From: Austropuccinia psidii
Taxonomy: Eukaryota > Basidiomycota > Pucciniomycetes > Pucciniales > Sphaerophragmiaceae
Assembly: GCA_023105745.1 (NCBI GenBank)
Contig: JALGQZ010000007.1
Location: 52,371,569-52,435,568, forward strand
Reading direction: 5' to 3'
DNA length: 64,000 bases
Below, in pieces: positions 45,993 to 57,992 of this stretch. The notes under the pieces were generated by a model, which worked only from the letters and a program-made list of their open reading frames with translations, was not told the origin of the DNA and ran no database searches. The position numbers were made by a program, and so were the translations under genes. Every line of letters begins with the position of its first letter. Positions within the stretch are counted from its first letter, which is position 1.

Positions 45993-47420
45993 AAAGTCAT
46001 CTTTATGATAAAAATACATCAATTTGTGACAATCTTAAAACAAATAGCTTGAGTCTGAGCCAAATAAATGATACATTTAAATGCTTTGAAACAGCTTTAA
46101 GAACAATAAAAACTTCCAATAATGATAATTCTTTTGGCATTAAAATAAATGAACAATCTGCCATCATTAAAGAATTAACAGATGAATATTCTAAATCCAA
46201 TATTGATGACATGATTGAAACAAGAATAAAAAAAGCCATAAACACTATCAAAGAAGATAATAAAAAAGCTCTTGATGATATTTCAAAATTATTAGCTGAA
46301 GTAAAGACAAATACAATTGCCTTGACAAAGCATTTTGATACCTCAAAAGAGGAAATATCAAAATTAACAATAAATTTAAATGAAGTTATATCTGATAATA
46401 CTAAACAAACAGAATTATGGAATGAGCTTACATATAAAGAGGATGATCATAAAAAGAATGTCATAGACTCTATACAAAGCTTACAACACGTATTAAGAAA
46501 TTCACAAAGGTGTAACAACAGTAAAATGAATGATATTGAACAACTACTAAACACCTTGCCAAGGATGTCTACACCTCTGAACCAAAATGAGGGAGCAAGA
46601 ATTCCTAATACACAAGTATTGGATATTGAAAATTCACAGTTAAAAGAGGAATTTTCTACTTCTTTTCATAACTTGGAACCATCAATGGGCCAAGCACTCT
46701 TGAAAGAAGTTCCACAACTTAAAGAATGGCCTCACTTCAGTGGTGAAGGAGAGTATGACCATATGGAATTCATTAAAGGTATTGACATTATCAAAGAGGA
46801 TTTTGAATTACCAGACAGATTGGTAACAGCAAGATTTAACACCTTGTTTACCAGATCAGATCACAGATGGTACATCAAAATAAGACAAGCACATGGACAC
46901 CAGAGTTGGACTTGGTGGAAAACCCAAATCATTAACAAATAGGCAAATGATGCTTGGAGGTTTAAAGTTGAAACAGCCCTTGAATCTGCCAAATTTAATG
47001 CTGATAAAGACAAAGCTTTACCATGGTTTTGCCAACAAAAAGACAGATTAACAGCATTATATCCAGACATGTCAGAATTTATGATCCATAGAAAAATTCT
47101 GAGACAATGTGGAGGTGACTTAGAGCATGCTGTCAAAAGAAGGACTACTGAACAGTCTTCAGCAGAAGATATTATCAATATATTAGAAGAAGTAACCACC
47201 AGAACCAAAATTGGTTCCAGTAGGGTGAATCTCAAAACAAGGTTTAATACACCTTGGAAAGATTCTGTGGACAAAAACCCCAAAGAAAATTCTAGTAATA
47301 TTAAGTATAAATCTGCAGATACAATCAGAAAGTGCCATATTTGCTGAAGCACCACCCATTTAGCCAATGCATGTCCAAAAAGGGGGAAAATCAATGAAAT
47401 TGACATTGGAAAAGAACCAG
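45275..47420 (+). pseudogene. Element 2 gag (main frame, with stops)
   Basis: Begins MPSTRSGAS at 45275 in the gag-pol frame. It stops at 45500-45502 (TAG), is open again through 46942 (stop where a Trp codon TGG has become TAG), then to a TGA at 47345-47347 inside the zinc knuckle (KCHIC, stop, STTHLANACPK). Conserved parts: a coiled-coil-like region 46000-46550, WPHFSGEGEYDHMEF near 46727, and WTWWKTQIINK near 46910. Gag would form the particle and bind RNA through the CCHC knuckle. The frame is otherwise kept, so the damage is a few point mutations. Confidence 0.85.
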
Positions 47421-47524
47421 ATGTTGAAAAAGAAGACATAATTGAAGACAATTCAGATGATAAGTCATCCATATTTTCTGAATCTTCAAACGATATAGAA
47501 AATATCAATGCCACTTTTGACATC

Positions 47525-48982
47525 ATGGAATCTTATTTCCACTTGCCACAATTGAGCAATGGTCAACTTGATTTATCAAAAGTGCAGGATGCACAACTTA
47601 TGAAAACAAAACCAAACAGGGGGAAAGGTTATACAGCTGGTAACTCCTGTATAACAGAAGTGGTGATTGACAACAAGCCCACCAAACGTTTACTTGACCC
47701 AGGAGCCTTCTGCTCTTGTGTTGGAAAATCTTTTCTCAAGACTTGTGTACCAAATTTTGAATACCAATTGTTACCAATTGATGATATAAAATTCAATAGT
47801 GCAAGTAATCCAATGAAAGCATTAGGAATTTTTGATACCAATGTCATATTCCCACACATAAATGGGAATTTAAGAATCACAGTTGAATTTGTTGTTATGG
47901 AAAATTGCTCTAGTACCCATTTTATATTGGGAAATGACTATTTAATCATGTATGGGATAGATTTCCATAACAATAAAGACAGATACTTTACTATTGGAGA
48001 CAATAAGCGCCAAAAATTTGCCCTTTTACCACTTAAAAGACAAATTACAGTAAACAAAGTATCACCAGTCAACTTAGAGTTAGAGAAATTCAAGTCTGAA
48101 CAGTTAAATGAGGCTGAAATAAGCCTTCATCTGACTGATAAACAATACAATGAACTTTCTTCCCTTTTGCATGACCACAGAAGAGCATTTGCTTCAGAAA
48201 AAGAACCTCTAGGAGCAATTATTGGTCATGGAGTTGACATCATTCTTCACATTGAGAGACCTTATCCACCACTCTTAATAAGACCTGCATATCCAGCAAG
48301 TCCAAAATCAAGAGAAGCTCTAGAAATTCATATCAAAGAAATTCTGGACCTTGGTGTAATAAGAAAAGTAGGCCACAATGAAGAAGTAGAAATAACTACA
48401 CCAGTCATAGTGGCATGGCATAATGGAAAATCTAGAATGGTTGGAGACTTTAGAGCTCTGAACACTTACACTGTGCCTGACAGATACCCAATACCAAAAA
48501 TCCAAATTGCCCTTACTAAAATATCTCAAGCAATGTATATAACCACTATGGATGCCCTTAAAGGATTCCATCAAAATGTGGTGACAACAAGAGCGAGAGA
48601 ATACTTGAGAATTATTGTTCATTGTGGAGTGTATGAATACTTAAGGATGCCCTTTGGTATCAAAAATGCACCTTCACACTTCCAAAGAATGATGAATGAA
48701 ATCTTCCCTCAAGAACTCTCAGAGGGATGGTTAATCATTTACATTGATGACATTATTGTCTGTTCCAAAACTTGGGAGGAGAGCATGTACAGATTGTCCA
48801 GAGTTTTGACAAAAATTCAATCAGTAAACATGAAAATATCCTTGAAGAAATGCCATTTTGGATTTAAAGAACTTAAAGCACTAGGACATGTTGTATCTGG
48901 TTTGTCCCTTGGAATTGACAAAAACAAAGTTGCAGCAGTATTGCTAAAACCCATGCCTCAGAATAAGAAGGAAATTCAGTAA
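47525..48982 (+). pseudogene. Element 2 protease and reverse transcriptase, copy 1
   Basis: Same frame as gag, no ATG needed. The protease region has LLDPGAFCSCVG at about 47690-47725, with DPG where DTG or DSG is usual, and FILGNDYL near 47920. RT has [20 protein letters not shown] near 48435-48490, [11 protein letters not shown] near 48545, [16 protein letters not shown] near 48648-48693, and YIDD at 48740-48751. It ends [17 protein letters not shown] and a TAA at 48980 where the family continues into FLGFA. The following 855 bases repeat this RT segment. Confidence 0.85.
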
Positions 48983-49845
48983 TTCTTAGGTTTTGCTCAA
49001 TACTTTTATCATAGACTCAGCCTGACATATGACCACATAGGAGCATTTTCTTCAGAAAAAGAACCTCTGGGGGAAATTATTGGTCATGAAGTTCAAATAA
49101 TTGTTAATATTGAAAGACCTTATCCACCACTCTTGAAAGGACCTGCATACCCAGGAAGTCCCAAGTCAAGAGAAGCTCTGGAAACCCATATCAAAGAACC
49201 TACCTTGGTGTAATGAGAGAAGTTGGCCATAAAGAAGAAGTACAAATAATTACACCAGTCATAGTGGCATGGCATAATGGAAAATTCAGAATAGTTGGAG
49301 CCTTTAGAGCTCTGAACACTTACAATGTTCCAGATGGGTAACCAATAACAAAAATCCAAATTTCCCTTACTCAAATATCTCAAGCAGTGTATATAACCAC
49401 TATGGATGCCCTTGAAGGATTCCATCAAAATGTGGTGACACCAAGAGCAAGAAAAAATTTGAGAATTATTGTTCATTGGGGAGTGTATAAATATTGAAGA
49501 ATACCCTTGGGTAGCAAAAATGCACCTTCACACTTCAAAAGAATGATGAATGACATCTTCCCTGAAGAACGTTCAGAGTGATGGTTAAGAATTTACATTG
49601 ATGGCATTATTGTCTGTTCCTAGACTTGGGAAGAGCACATGTATAGACTGTCCAGAGTTTTGAAAAAAATTCACTCAGTGAACATGAAAATATCTTTGAA
49701 GAAATGTCATTTTGGATTTAGAGAGCTTAAAGCACTAGGACATGTTGTATCTGGTTTGTCCCTTGGAATTGACAAAAAAAAAGTTGCAGCAGTATTGCTG
49801 AAACCCATGCCTGAGAAAAAAAAGGAAATTCAGTCATTTTAAGGT
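48165..49845 (+). repeat. Tandem duplication of the RT segment in element 2
   Basis: 48165-48985 and about 49022-49845 are aligned at a 854-856 base offset (for example GAGCAT at 48185 and 49041, CCATGCCT at 48951 and 49805). They differ at roughly one base in ten, far more than expected for a fresh duplication. Confidence 0.9.
49022..49845 (+). pseudogene. Element 2 RT segment, copy 2
   Basis: Second RT copy with several stops; the active site reads YIDG (49594-49605) instead of YIDD. Its 3' part (49639-49842, frame 1) leads directly into the RNase H region, so this copy rather than copy 1 is joined to the rest of pol. Confidence 0.85.
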
Positions 49846-50340
49846 TTTGCAGGATATTACAGGCAACACATTAAAGATTTTGCATCCATAGCAAGACCAC
49901 TTTATAAATTTTGTGACAACAACACAGTATTTGAAATGACTGTTGACAGAGTCAAAGCTTTTGAGTCTCTAAGAGAAGCCTTGACCACTGCTCCACTCTT
50001 ACTGATGCCAGAATTCAAGCTGCCTTTTAAATTGTATATTGATGCATCAGGGGATGGGCTAGGTGCTGCACTTCACCAAGTTCAGATCATAAATGATGAA
50101 CCTGTGGAAGGACTCATATATTTCATATCCAGGAAAATCAAACCAACTGAAGCAAGATATGGAGCAAGGCAAATGGAATGTCTATGGCTTGTCTGGACCT
50201 TGGAAAAATTGAACTACTTCTTGGAAGGATGTGTTTTTGAGGTGATAACTGATTGTACAGCTGTCAAGTCACTTTTAAACATGAAAACACCCAACAGACA
50301 TATGCTCTGATGGCAAATAGCCATACAGGAATACAAGGCA
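49846..50340 (+). pseudogene. Element 2 RNase H
   Basis: [19 protein letters not shown] near 49852-49905 (RT thumb), [19 protein letters not shown] near 50033-50088, [15 protein letters not shown] near 50153-50195 and [17 protein letters not shown] near 50235-50285 are the usual Gypsy RNase H motifs. A TGA at 50308-50310 replaces the Arg codon in MLRWQIA, and the reading frame shifts soon after. Confidence 0.85.
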
Positions 50341-51535
50341 ATATGACTATTGTTCATAAGGATGGTAATATTCATAAGAATGCAGATGGACTAAGCAGAT
50401 GGCCATTACCAAATAATATTGATAATCCTGCTTATGTGCCAGAAGAAGCTTCACCACAAATCCCAATAGAAGGAATAAGTGTTACAGACTCAAACACCAC
50501 CTTCTTTGAAGAAGTCAGGAATAGTTACACTCAAGATAAGAATTGTAGCATCTTATGCCAATTACTTAACAAAGACTGTAAAGACAACTCTCTAATACAT
50601 GCCTTGGATGAAGTATGGAATAAATCTTATGATGAAGGAAGATTTCACCTACTGGATGGTATAATTTACCACAGAACCAAGCACACATGTGTCATGACAG
50701 TTGTAGACAGGTCATTAATCAATCTTGTACTGAAAGCATGCCATGATAGCCCCTTTTCAGGACATCTGTCTGAAGACGGAACAAGAGAGAAAGTAAAGAC
50801 CTGCATATGGTGGCCAATGTGGCAAAAGGATGTTGCAGAGTATTGCAAAACCTGTGACAGATGTCAAAAAGCAAATAAATCTACTGGAAAAAGATATGGA
50901 AATATGATCAAAATCCAAGAACCCAGCAGACCTTGGGAAATTGTCCATATGGATTGGGTAACTGGCCTACCACCAGGGGGTGACAGGAGTTACAATGCTT
51001 TCCTAGTAATTGTGGACAGATTTAGTAAAACTCCAATCTTTTTGCCATGTCACAAAGATGATGCAGCCATGGATACAGCTCTTCTAATATGGAATAGAGT
51101 AGTATCATGGACTGGAATATTTACAAATATCATTAGTGACAGAGATCCTAAATTCACCTCAGCACTGTGGACAAATCTTTACCAGCTATTTGGGACAAAA
51201 TTATCCTTCTCCACAGCCTACCACCCACAAACTGATGGCCTGGCTGAAAGAATGACTCAATCCTTAGAAGATATGGTGAGAAGATTCTGTGCATATGGCC
51301 TTGAATTTGAAGATAGTGATGGTTTCACCCATTATTGGTGTACTCTTCTACCCGCACTGGAACTGGCATACAAAACTTCCATTCATGCCAGTACCAATCA
51401 AACTCCTGCTATCCTAGAAAAAGGATGGAACCCCAAATTACCCCAAGATTCCTTGAGGAAAGATTTGATTGAAATACATCCAACAGCTGCTAGCTTTAAA
51501 GGAATGCTAGAAAAAAGCTAGGAAGCATGCAGTAA
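50330..51535 (+). pseudogene. Element 2 integrase (long open part)
   Basis: Open for about 390 codons up to 51521. The H-H-C-C finger is CHDSPFSGHL near 50738 and YCKTCDRCQK near 50840-50870. Catalytic residues are present: MDWVTGLPPGG near 50950, [12 protein letters not shown] near 51135-51170, and DGLAERM near 51234-51254. KDDAAMDTALL and SFSTAYHPQ are intact. It ends by a frameshift at about 51520 (GAAAAAAGCTAG). Would catalyse insertion; here separated from RT by breaks. Confidence 0.9.
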
Positions 51536-51540
51536 GATGC

Positions 51541-52053
51541 ATGGAAGACTCCTTTGCATATGCTAAAGACAAATGGGATAAATCACATGCAACTCCAAAT
51601 TTCAAAGTGGGGGACCTAGCTCTTGTATCCATCCCTAACTTCAATAACATCAAAGGATGTAAAAAGTTGAAATACTCCTTTGCAGGACCTTTTGTTATTA
51701 AGGGTTTCTATGTAGAAAATGCTGTTGAAGTAGAGTTATCTGAAGAACTTAGCAATAAGCATCCCACATTTCCAGTGAGCTTGATAAAGCCATATAAATC
51801 TAGTGATGCTGAAAGATTCCCCTTGAGGAATAAAGTTCCCCAAGTTATACCTCCTATAGAGTCATCTGGTAGTGAGAAAATTACCAAAGTTCTCAAAGAA
51901 AGAAAGTTGAGAACCAACAAAGTGAGGGAATACCTTGTTAGGTACAGTGACCCAACTTGTGAAGATGAATGGTTGCCAGAAAAGGACATACCTGAAGCTA
52001 CTACGCTTCTAAGAAGGTTCAGGCACACTAGAAATAACAATATTACGAAGTAA
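51541..52053 (+). pseudogene. Element 2 integrase C-terminus with chromodomain-like tail
   Basis: 170 codons in a new frame: FKVGDLALVSIPNFNNIKG near 51600-51655, [19 protein letters not shown] near 51757-51800, then ITKVLKERKLRTNKVREYL near 51880-51935 and VRYSDPTCEDEW with a short helix LLRRFRHTRN. The tail has the pattern of a chromodomain (YLVRY ... DEW) as in element 1. Confidence 0.85.
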
Positions 52054-52065
52054 TATTCTTTTTTT

Positions 52066-52077
52066 AGGGGGAGGGAA
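52066..52077 (+). other. Polypurine tract of element 2
   Basis: AGGGGGAGGGAA directly before the 3' LTR. Confidence 0.9.
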
Positions 52078-53884
52078 TGTGAGCCTTAGAGGTAATTTCA
52101 CATACCCAAAAGACCACAAATACAAAATTAACATATAAATATGAATAAAATAAATTTATTTATATTATTAAAATGAAAATGGAAATATAAATATAAAATT
52201 ATATTCACAATTAAAAATCTAATTACAATTTAAAAATAAAATTACATTAAAATTTTCAAAATTGTAAAATTACATTTATACTTGAAAAATTTAAAGTAAA
52301 AGTGAATTTTTAATAAAATTGTAAAAAATTAAATAAAAATTATTATAACTTTTTATCCAATAAATAAACATATAAATATTATTTCACCATTTGATTCCTC
52401 ATAAAAAATTAGGTGGGGTCACCTCCAAGTGAAATTTTTGTAACTCAACTCTAAATAAGCTTAAATTAAGTTTTTAGTATTTTCAATACAAAAGTTGAAA
52501 ATACTCAAAACTCTAATTTAATTCACATCACATGTGGTGTTAACCATCAATTTTTGTGTTAAAATTGAGGTGTTGTGTTTAGTTTAGATGTTATGAGGAA
52601 TTGAAGTATTTTCAATTGAATTCAATTGAAATGTCAAAATGTGCATGTGTATTACATAAGTGAACTATGATTTACATATGAGGTGTCAATTATTACTGTA
52701 TTGTACCATACAATTCAATTGAATTACATATGTAAATTATAAGTATAATACATGATGAGGAATTAAAGGAAAAAATAAATTGGGGGGGGGAAAGGAGCTC
52801 TAGCTCTAAGGGGGAGCCAGACCTCCAAAATCCTTGGTGACAGGCGTGGGATGTCAAAATTCACGCAAATGTTCATCACTTTTGGCCTGGAATTGAGTTA
52901 CAGGGTCTGTGGACTCAATTGATGATGAGGTATGATACCAACTGGGGTAGTTTTAGCTGGTGCCAAGAGGGTAAAACCACCCTTAAGATGAAACAATCAT
53001 AGTAAAAACAGTTTTAACTTGTTTATGCGCCTCCTACACAAATTCTGACATATTTTGAAGGCTCTATACCAGGTATTGCTATAGTAATGGCTGATTTAAG
53101 GGTCTAAAATGGCTAAAAATGGCTAAAAATGGCTTAAACCAGCCCTTTTTTGGTCCAAACCAGGGTTGAATGATGCCATAATTAGCTTTTCTGTTGTCAA
53201 ACTGTTTTTCACGACTGACAAGAGTAAATTTTACTTTTGCAGTAAGAAAATTGATGGCTATAAAAGAATGTCTTCTTTGCCCCACTTTTCTCTTCATGTT
53301 AGAATCTTTTCCTTTTATTAATTAGTTTAAACACTGTTAAACCAATAGATGAAAGATTCCAACCACCATTTTTAAATCATTTTAATACTTTTAACCACGT
53401 GAAAAAATCATTATAATCATTGTTTGTAACTCTTATATTCATTTTTACCCCTGAACCACCCCAAAAGTGAATTAAAGCATCTTTCATCACTGTAAGCTTT
53501 GTCACTTTGTTTCCAAATTCACTATGGTCACTTTTCGGCGTGTTTTCTCTTAAATATTCCTTTTAAAGACTTTGTTCTTTAATTAATTGCTTGCAGTTCT
53601 TTGCTCAATTAATTCCAATTGAAATTGCTCTTGAAGAAATTTCTTTTGTAGCCTTAAAATATCTCTTGTAGAGTATTTTTTGGATAAATTTTTATTGTTG
53701 GTAAAACAATAAATTTTGATAATATTATTGTTTTATACTAATAAAGTTATAAACAATAAAACTGGCGTGTTTTCTCTTAAAAATAATATTTCTTACTATT
53801 TTTAATTGATTTTTACCTTATACAAATTGTGAGGACAGGAAAAGTACTTGATTTTTAATCAAAGTTTCATATCCACACCTTACA
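52078..53884 (+). repeat. 3' LTR of element 2
   Basis: 1807 bp, TGTGAGCCTTAGAGG ... CACACCTTACA. It differs from the 5' LTR by many substitutions and small indels, so this insertion is older than element 1. Confidence 0.95.
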
Positions 53885-53889
53885 AAAGT
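53885..53889. repeat. Target-site duplication of element 2, right (AAAGT)
   Basis: Exact match to 42981-42985. Confidence 0.9.
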
Positions 53890-54150
53890 CATGATTCATT
53901 GTTTAATACATCAGGAAAGGTTAAGCCCTTCCATCTGGGAACAACCATGCGATTAATAAGGCACTAACTTGAAGAATTACTATGAGATAGATATAAAGCA
54001 AGATGGAATGTTAATAGAAACCCTACCCAATCCAAGGTATTGTCTTGAACTATGAGGAAATTGCATGTCCCTTCTGATAAGTCAAATTAGTTGATGAAAA
54101 TGCTGATGGATGAGTGTTGTAACTGTGAGATGGACAGAAATGTTTTTGGT
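53890..54150 (+). pseudogene. Possible Tnp2 transposase fragment upstream of family C copy
   Basis: Broken translation suggests LEELL, IDIKQDGMLIETLPNP and a final MFLVDF just before the family C copy. Parts resemble Tnp2-type transposases as I remember them, and the downstream flank resumes with Tnp2-like LSGKQ. Weak by itself. Confidence 0.3.
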
Positions 54151-54156
54151 TGATTT

Positions 54157-55770
54157 CAAGCTGAGTCTATGATGAAGCTTATTAATGACTATTTCCAAGA
54201 TTTAACTATGACTGTGACACAGTAAAAATGATATTACAAAGTTTATTTATGATTATAAGCTTTTTATAAAAGAATATTCAGGGCTTCACTATTGAGAAAT
54301 AGTGGTGGTTAGCCCTGTTAAAAGCCCTGGGTTCAGCTTTACCTGTTGGGTTACAATAATAAAGACTACAATAATTAAAATTACAATTATATCTGATGAT
54401 TTTCCAAGATTATAGCTGTTTCTGACAGTTGTAATACATAGGAATTCAAGCGCAGGATGGGGAAAAGGCACCAATCTCTAAATACACAAGTCCCACCATC
54501 ATAGGACAAAGAATAACAAAGTTATTCCTGCTCAAAGTTGTCGCTGAGCATAAACGTTAATTTTCCCTCCCATCTGAAATCCAGAGGAAGAGGCTCAACC
54601 CCATCAAATGGGTATTCACAATGAAGCTTTGAGTCAGGGCTATCCAATGGTACTAGCCAAATTGGGCTAGGACCAGAATTACAGAAGTTATGACCAAAAT
54701 AAGGTCAAGTAAGGGTGAATAAAATATTCACCTCCCATATACTTTCCACAGTTTTGGTGTGAGATACCTAAGGTGGGGTCTTTTTGGAAAAAGCACAATC
54801 AGGGCTATCTGATGGTGCCATCCATTTCCCCATATCTCATCTGGAAAAAAAGCTATGGGTAAACAAGTTCCATACAGATCTTAAGCAAATGATACATATG
54901 TACAAAAAATCCGGTACATGGCATAAATTTGCCATATTTAATGATAGCCATATCAAATGGGTATTATTGTGTAGAACACATCCAGGGATACAAAATGAAG
55001 CACCTTTCAGCTTTATATCTCAAAAAATGACAAATTTATGCCAGTTTTAAGGTCAAAATCCCACAGTTAGACCAATACAGCCTTACTTTGGGATATACTC
55101 CCATAGCTATGATTATGAGGTTTCAAACAGACAAAGAAGCCTGTTATTAATTCAATACCTCATAGTGTGGTCAATCCTGGGGTTCTGTACAGGTTCTGTA
55201 CAGCATTCTATGTGTCCTACACATCAGAAGAGGGCTATGTGGTCCTCACATGAAGGCTTTCACCTTGTATTGATAAAAACTACCCATATGTGGTTTCATA
55301 ACCACATCCAAGCCCAATAAAGGCTATGAAAGCATTGTGAAAACCACAAGCCAGTCCTTGGAAGTGAATAATTTTCACTTCCTCTACATGGAATGGTTTA
55401 GTAGCCTTTTTCACCCAATTTTAGGATAAGAAGGGACCTCTTATCCACTAGAAAAAAGTTTTCCTCATCCTTCTAATAAATTCCTACATAGTAAAACTGT
55501 CAAAAAAGCTATACTCTTGGTAAAAAATCGGATATAATCATAATTTTAATTATTGTAGTCTTTATTATTGTAACCCAACAGGTAAAGCTGCACCCAGGGA
55601 TTTCAACAGGGCTCACCACCACTATTTCTTAATAGTAAAGCCCTGAATATTATTCCATAAAGCCTTTATAATCATAAATAAGCTTTTTATTATCATTTTT
55701 ACCCCGTCAGAGCCATATTTAAAGCTTGTAATTAGTCATTAATAAGCTTCATAATAGAATCAGCCTGACA
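54157..55770. repeat. LTR family C, copy 1, with long inverted ends
   Basis: 54157-54455 and 55500-55767 are inverted repeats of roughly 270-300 bases (CAAGCTGAGTCTATGATGAAG at the left, its complement CTTCATAATAGAATCAGCCTG at the right). Both include GAAATAGTGGTGGT-AGCCCTGTT in opposite directions. The centre (54455-55500) matches the reverse complement of 58290-59345. The right end CAGCCTGACA looks like an LTR end. It interrupts a Tnp2 relic. Confidence 0.65.
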
Positions 55771-57000
55771 CCATCCTTGGGTTAAACCCTCTCACAAAAA
55801 AAGACTTTCTGGGAAGCAAGTTTTACTTATTATCTTGGCACTCAACTGTCTGGAACTACCACCAACTACACAATGGCAGTGTAATAACTTTGTGTTTTCG
55901 GTCTCATTCCTTCTCTAAAAAACCCCAATCCAATCACCATAAACAACCTCCTACAACCTTTTGTGGTTGAATTAATTAAGCTCCAGTCAGCAATCAAGGT
56001 GACCTCACTGAAATTTCCAAATTTTGAAAACATAATTATCAAGCTTGGTTTCTCAATAGGTGATTTGGTAGCCACTTGAAATATTGCTGGCTATACATCT
56101 CATACAGCCACTTGTGCTTGCACATGGTCTGAGTGAAAAAGGGTGAAGGTTGGGAATTTGGATATTTCTTGCCTTTGTAAATCCCAAATTGTGAAAGATC
56201 ACTCAAAAGAATTTAGAGATGCAAAAAATTAATCTAAAGCTGATTATTTAGCTAAGAAGAGTGTAATATGATGGTCCGAGCTGGATGGCCGTCCCTACTG
56301 GGACCCTTTCCAACAAATGTCACTCAGTATCATGCACATGAGGCTTGAAAGTATTCTTCAAACCAATTTTGTAAATTTCTAGCAGTTCATCTTCCCAATA
56401 TCCCAATAAAAAGATTTAAGAAGGAATATTAGAACGCTTCATTCCCCCAGCAATCATTTGATGGAATTAGATCAACCTAGTCAAATTTCTGGGTTATCCT
56501 CTGCTCAACTCACAAAAATCAAAGCCTTAGTGACAGGGGTTGTTCTACCCTCTGGGATCACAGAGCTTCCAAGAACAATTGAAGCTTTCAAGGGAGGAAA
56601 AAAATGTTGGTGAATGGCAATCACTTTTCTCTACCTACCTACCATTAGTTTTTATGGATATTTTCCTAAAACTTTAAGGCTGTACAAATCAAAATCACCT
56701 TTAAATAAACTACTACTGAAACAAATTGGTTTGTTCATCTCCTACACCAACATTTTAATTCTCCAACAATTGACAATGCCAATGGGATTTTTTTCAAGAT
56801 TTTTTGCTCATCCTGTTGAACAACAAAAGAGCTTTTTCAAATTGTAAAATGAATCAAAATCATCTTAATTCCCTCCATTTCAAACATAAGCTTTGATAGT
56901 AGGATCCTTCAAATTCAACTGCCAAAAGTCTGTGTGAGCCATTCAATGGGTTTCTTCAAAGGCTACCAAAAAAGAAGGAATCCTGTTGAAATAATCAATA
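55771..57000 (+). pseudogene. Decayed Tnp2-type (CACTA-like) transposase
   Basis: Pieced over several frames: LSGKQVLLIILALNCLELPP near 55806-55865, KNPNPITINNLLQPFVVELI near 55918-55978, IAGYTSHTATCACTWSE near 56083-56135, HSKEFRDAKN near 56200, SELDGRPYWDPFQQMSLSIM near 56278-56335 (the PYWDP ... IMH block typical of Tnp2), then KALVTGVVLPSGITELPRTI near 56521-56580 and the helical region with LKQIGLFISYTNILILQQLT near 56715-56775. These follow the order of the family. Cut-and-paste transposase of a class II element; not functional. Confidence 0.65.
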
Positions 57001-57992
57001 CTAGTCAAATTTCAGGGATGCATGCTTATCTTGAGCTAGAAGAATGAAGCATGGGTATGAAAGAGCAAAACATTGTTGTCTTTGTAGCTAAAAAACTGAT
57101 AGTTAACAACAGGCTAATACAAATACTACTGGCTTGTACGTCCTGGTTTATGCATTTAAAAATGAGTATGAATTTTCTTTGTCTTTTTATTTGAAGATCA
57201 ATTTTGTATTGACATAAATGAGTTTTTTTATCCTTAAAAAAGGAAATACTAAATACAAGATCAAGTTAATAGTAGAAAACAAATTAAATTAAAAATTGCT
57301 TAATTTGAAAAGATGATTCAAACCACTGGAACATTGAAAAAATAAAAATGACTCAATTCTTCAAAGAATTATTTACAATAGAAAAGGGGTTTCAATGGTG
57401 GAATTGGGGAGTGAAACAAAATTTGAATATACTAAATTTCTTGAAGCCAATCCAATGCCACACATTAGTGTCAAGCTGCTCTTCAAAAAAAGGATGGGAA
57501 AGTTGTCTTGGTTTCTGGAAAAAATCATCAGTAATCTCTTCATCAAACTCTCAAGTCCAATTATCAGGTCCCCCATGAGCACCCTGATCATAATTTTTAT
57601 CATTAATTTCCCCCTCTTCTTGCTGCTTTAATCACTCTCACCATCTCCAAGGTCTATCAAGTCGCCATCAGAGTTGTCATAATCATTTTTTTCACTACTC
57701 TCTGCCCCCTCATGTGATAGATCATATTGTTTAAAAGCTGCTTGCAATTACTTGCCATGAAAAACTTTATCAAGAAGTTTTTCATCTGTATGGATATTGC
57801 TTTACATTTCAACATCACTTTGGGTATAAATGACACTGCCCTGGCATTTGGGATTGAGGATCTTTGTGAATAGTTGAGTTTATCAAACCAATAAGGAGTA
57901 TAAAACTGAGGTAGAATATTTCTAGGAACCTTTCTACAGCCTAAGAGAATATGAAAAATTGGCTGGTATTGTGAAAAAAGTGGCGCTGATTT
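57001..57992. other. Unassigned stretch right of the Tnp2 relic
   Basis: No solid gene. On the minus strand near 57720-57560 there is an acidic reading (EKNDYDNSDGDLIDLGDGES) followed by a part with DEEITDDFFQKP and EEQLDTNVWHWIGFKKF. It could be part of another transposon protein; I cannot name it. Confidence 0.3.

Larger units (their letters stand above)
42986..53884 (+). mobile_element. Element 2: full-length Gypsy retrotransposon, degraded coding
   Basis: 10.9 kb with LTRs at 42986-44802 and 52078-53884, primer site, polypurine tract and perfect AAAGT target duplications. Same lineage as element 3 and more distant from element 1. The coding region has several stops, a frameshift and an 855-bp internal duplication, so it cannot move on its own. 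Confidence 0.97.
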
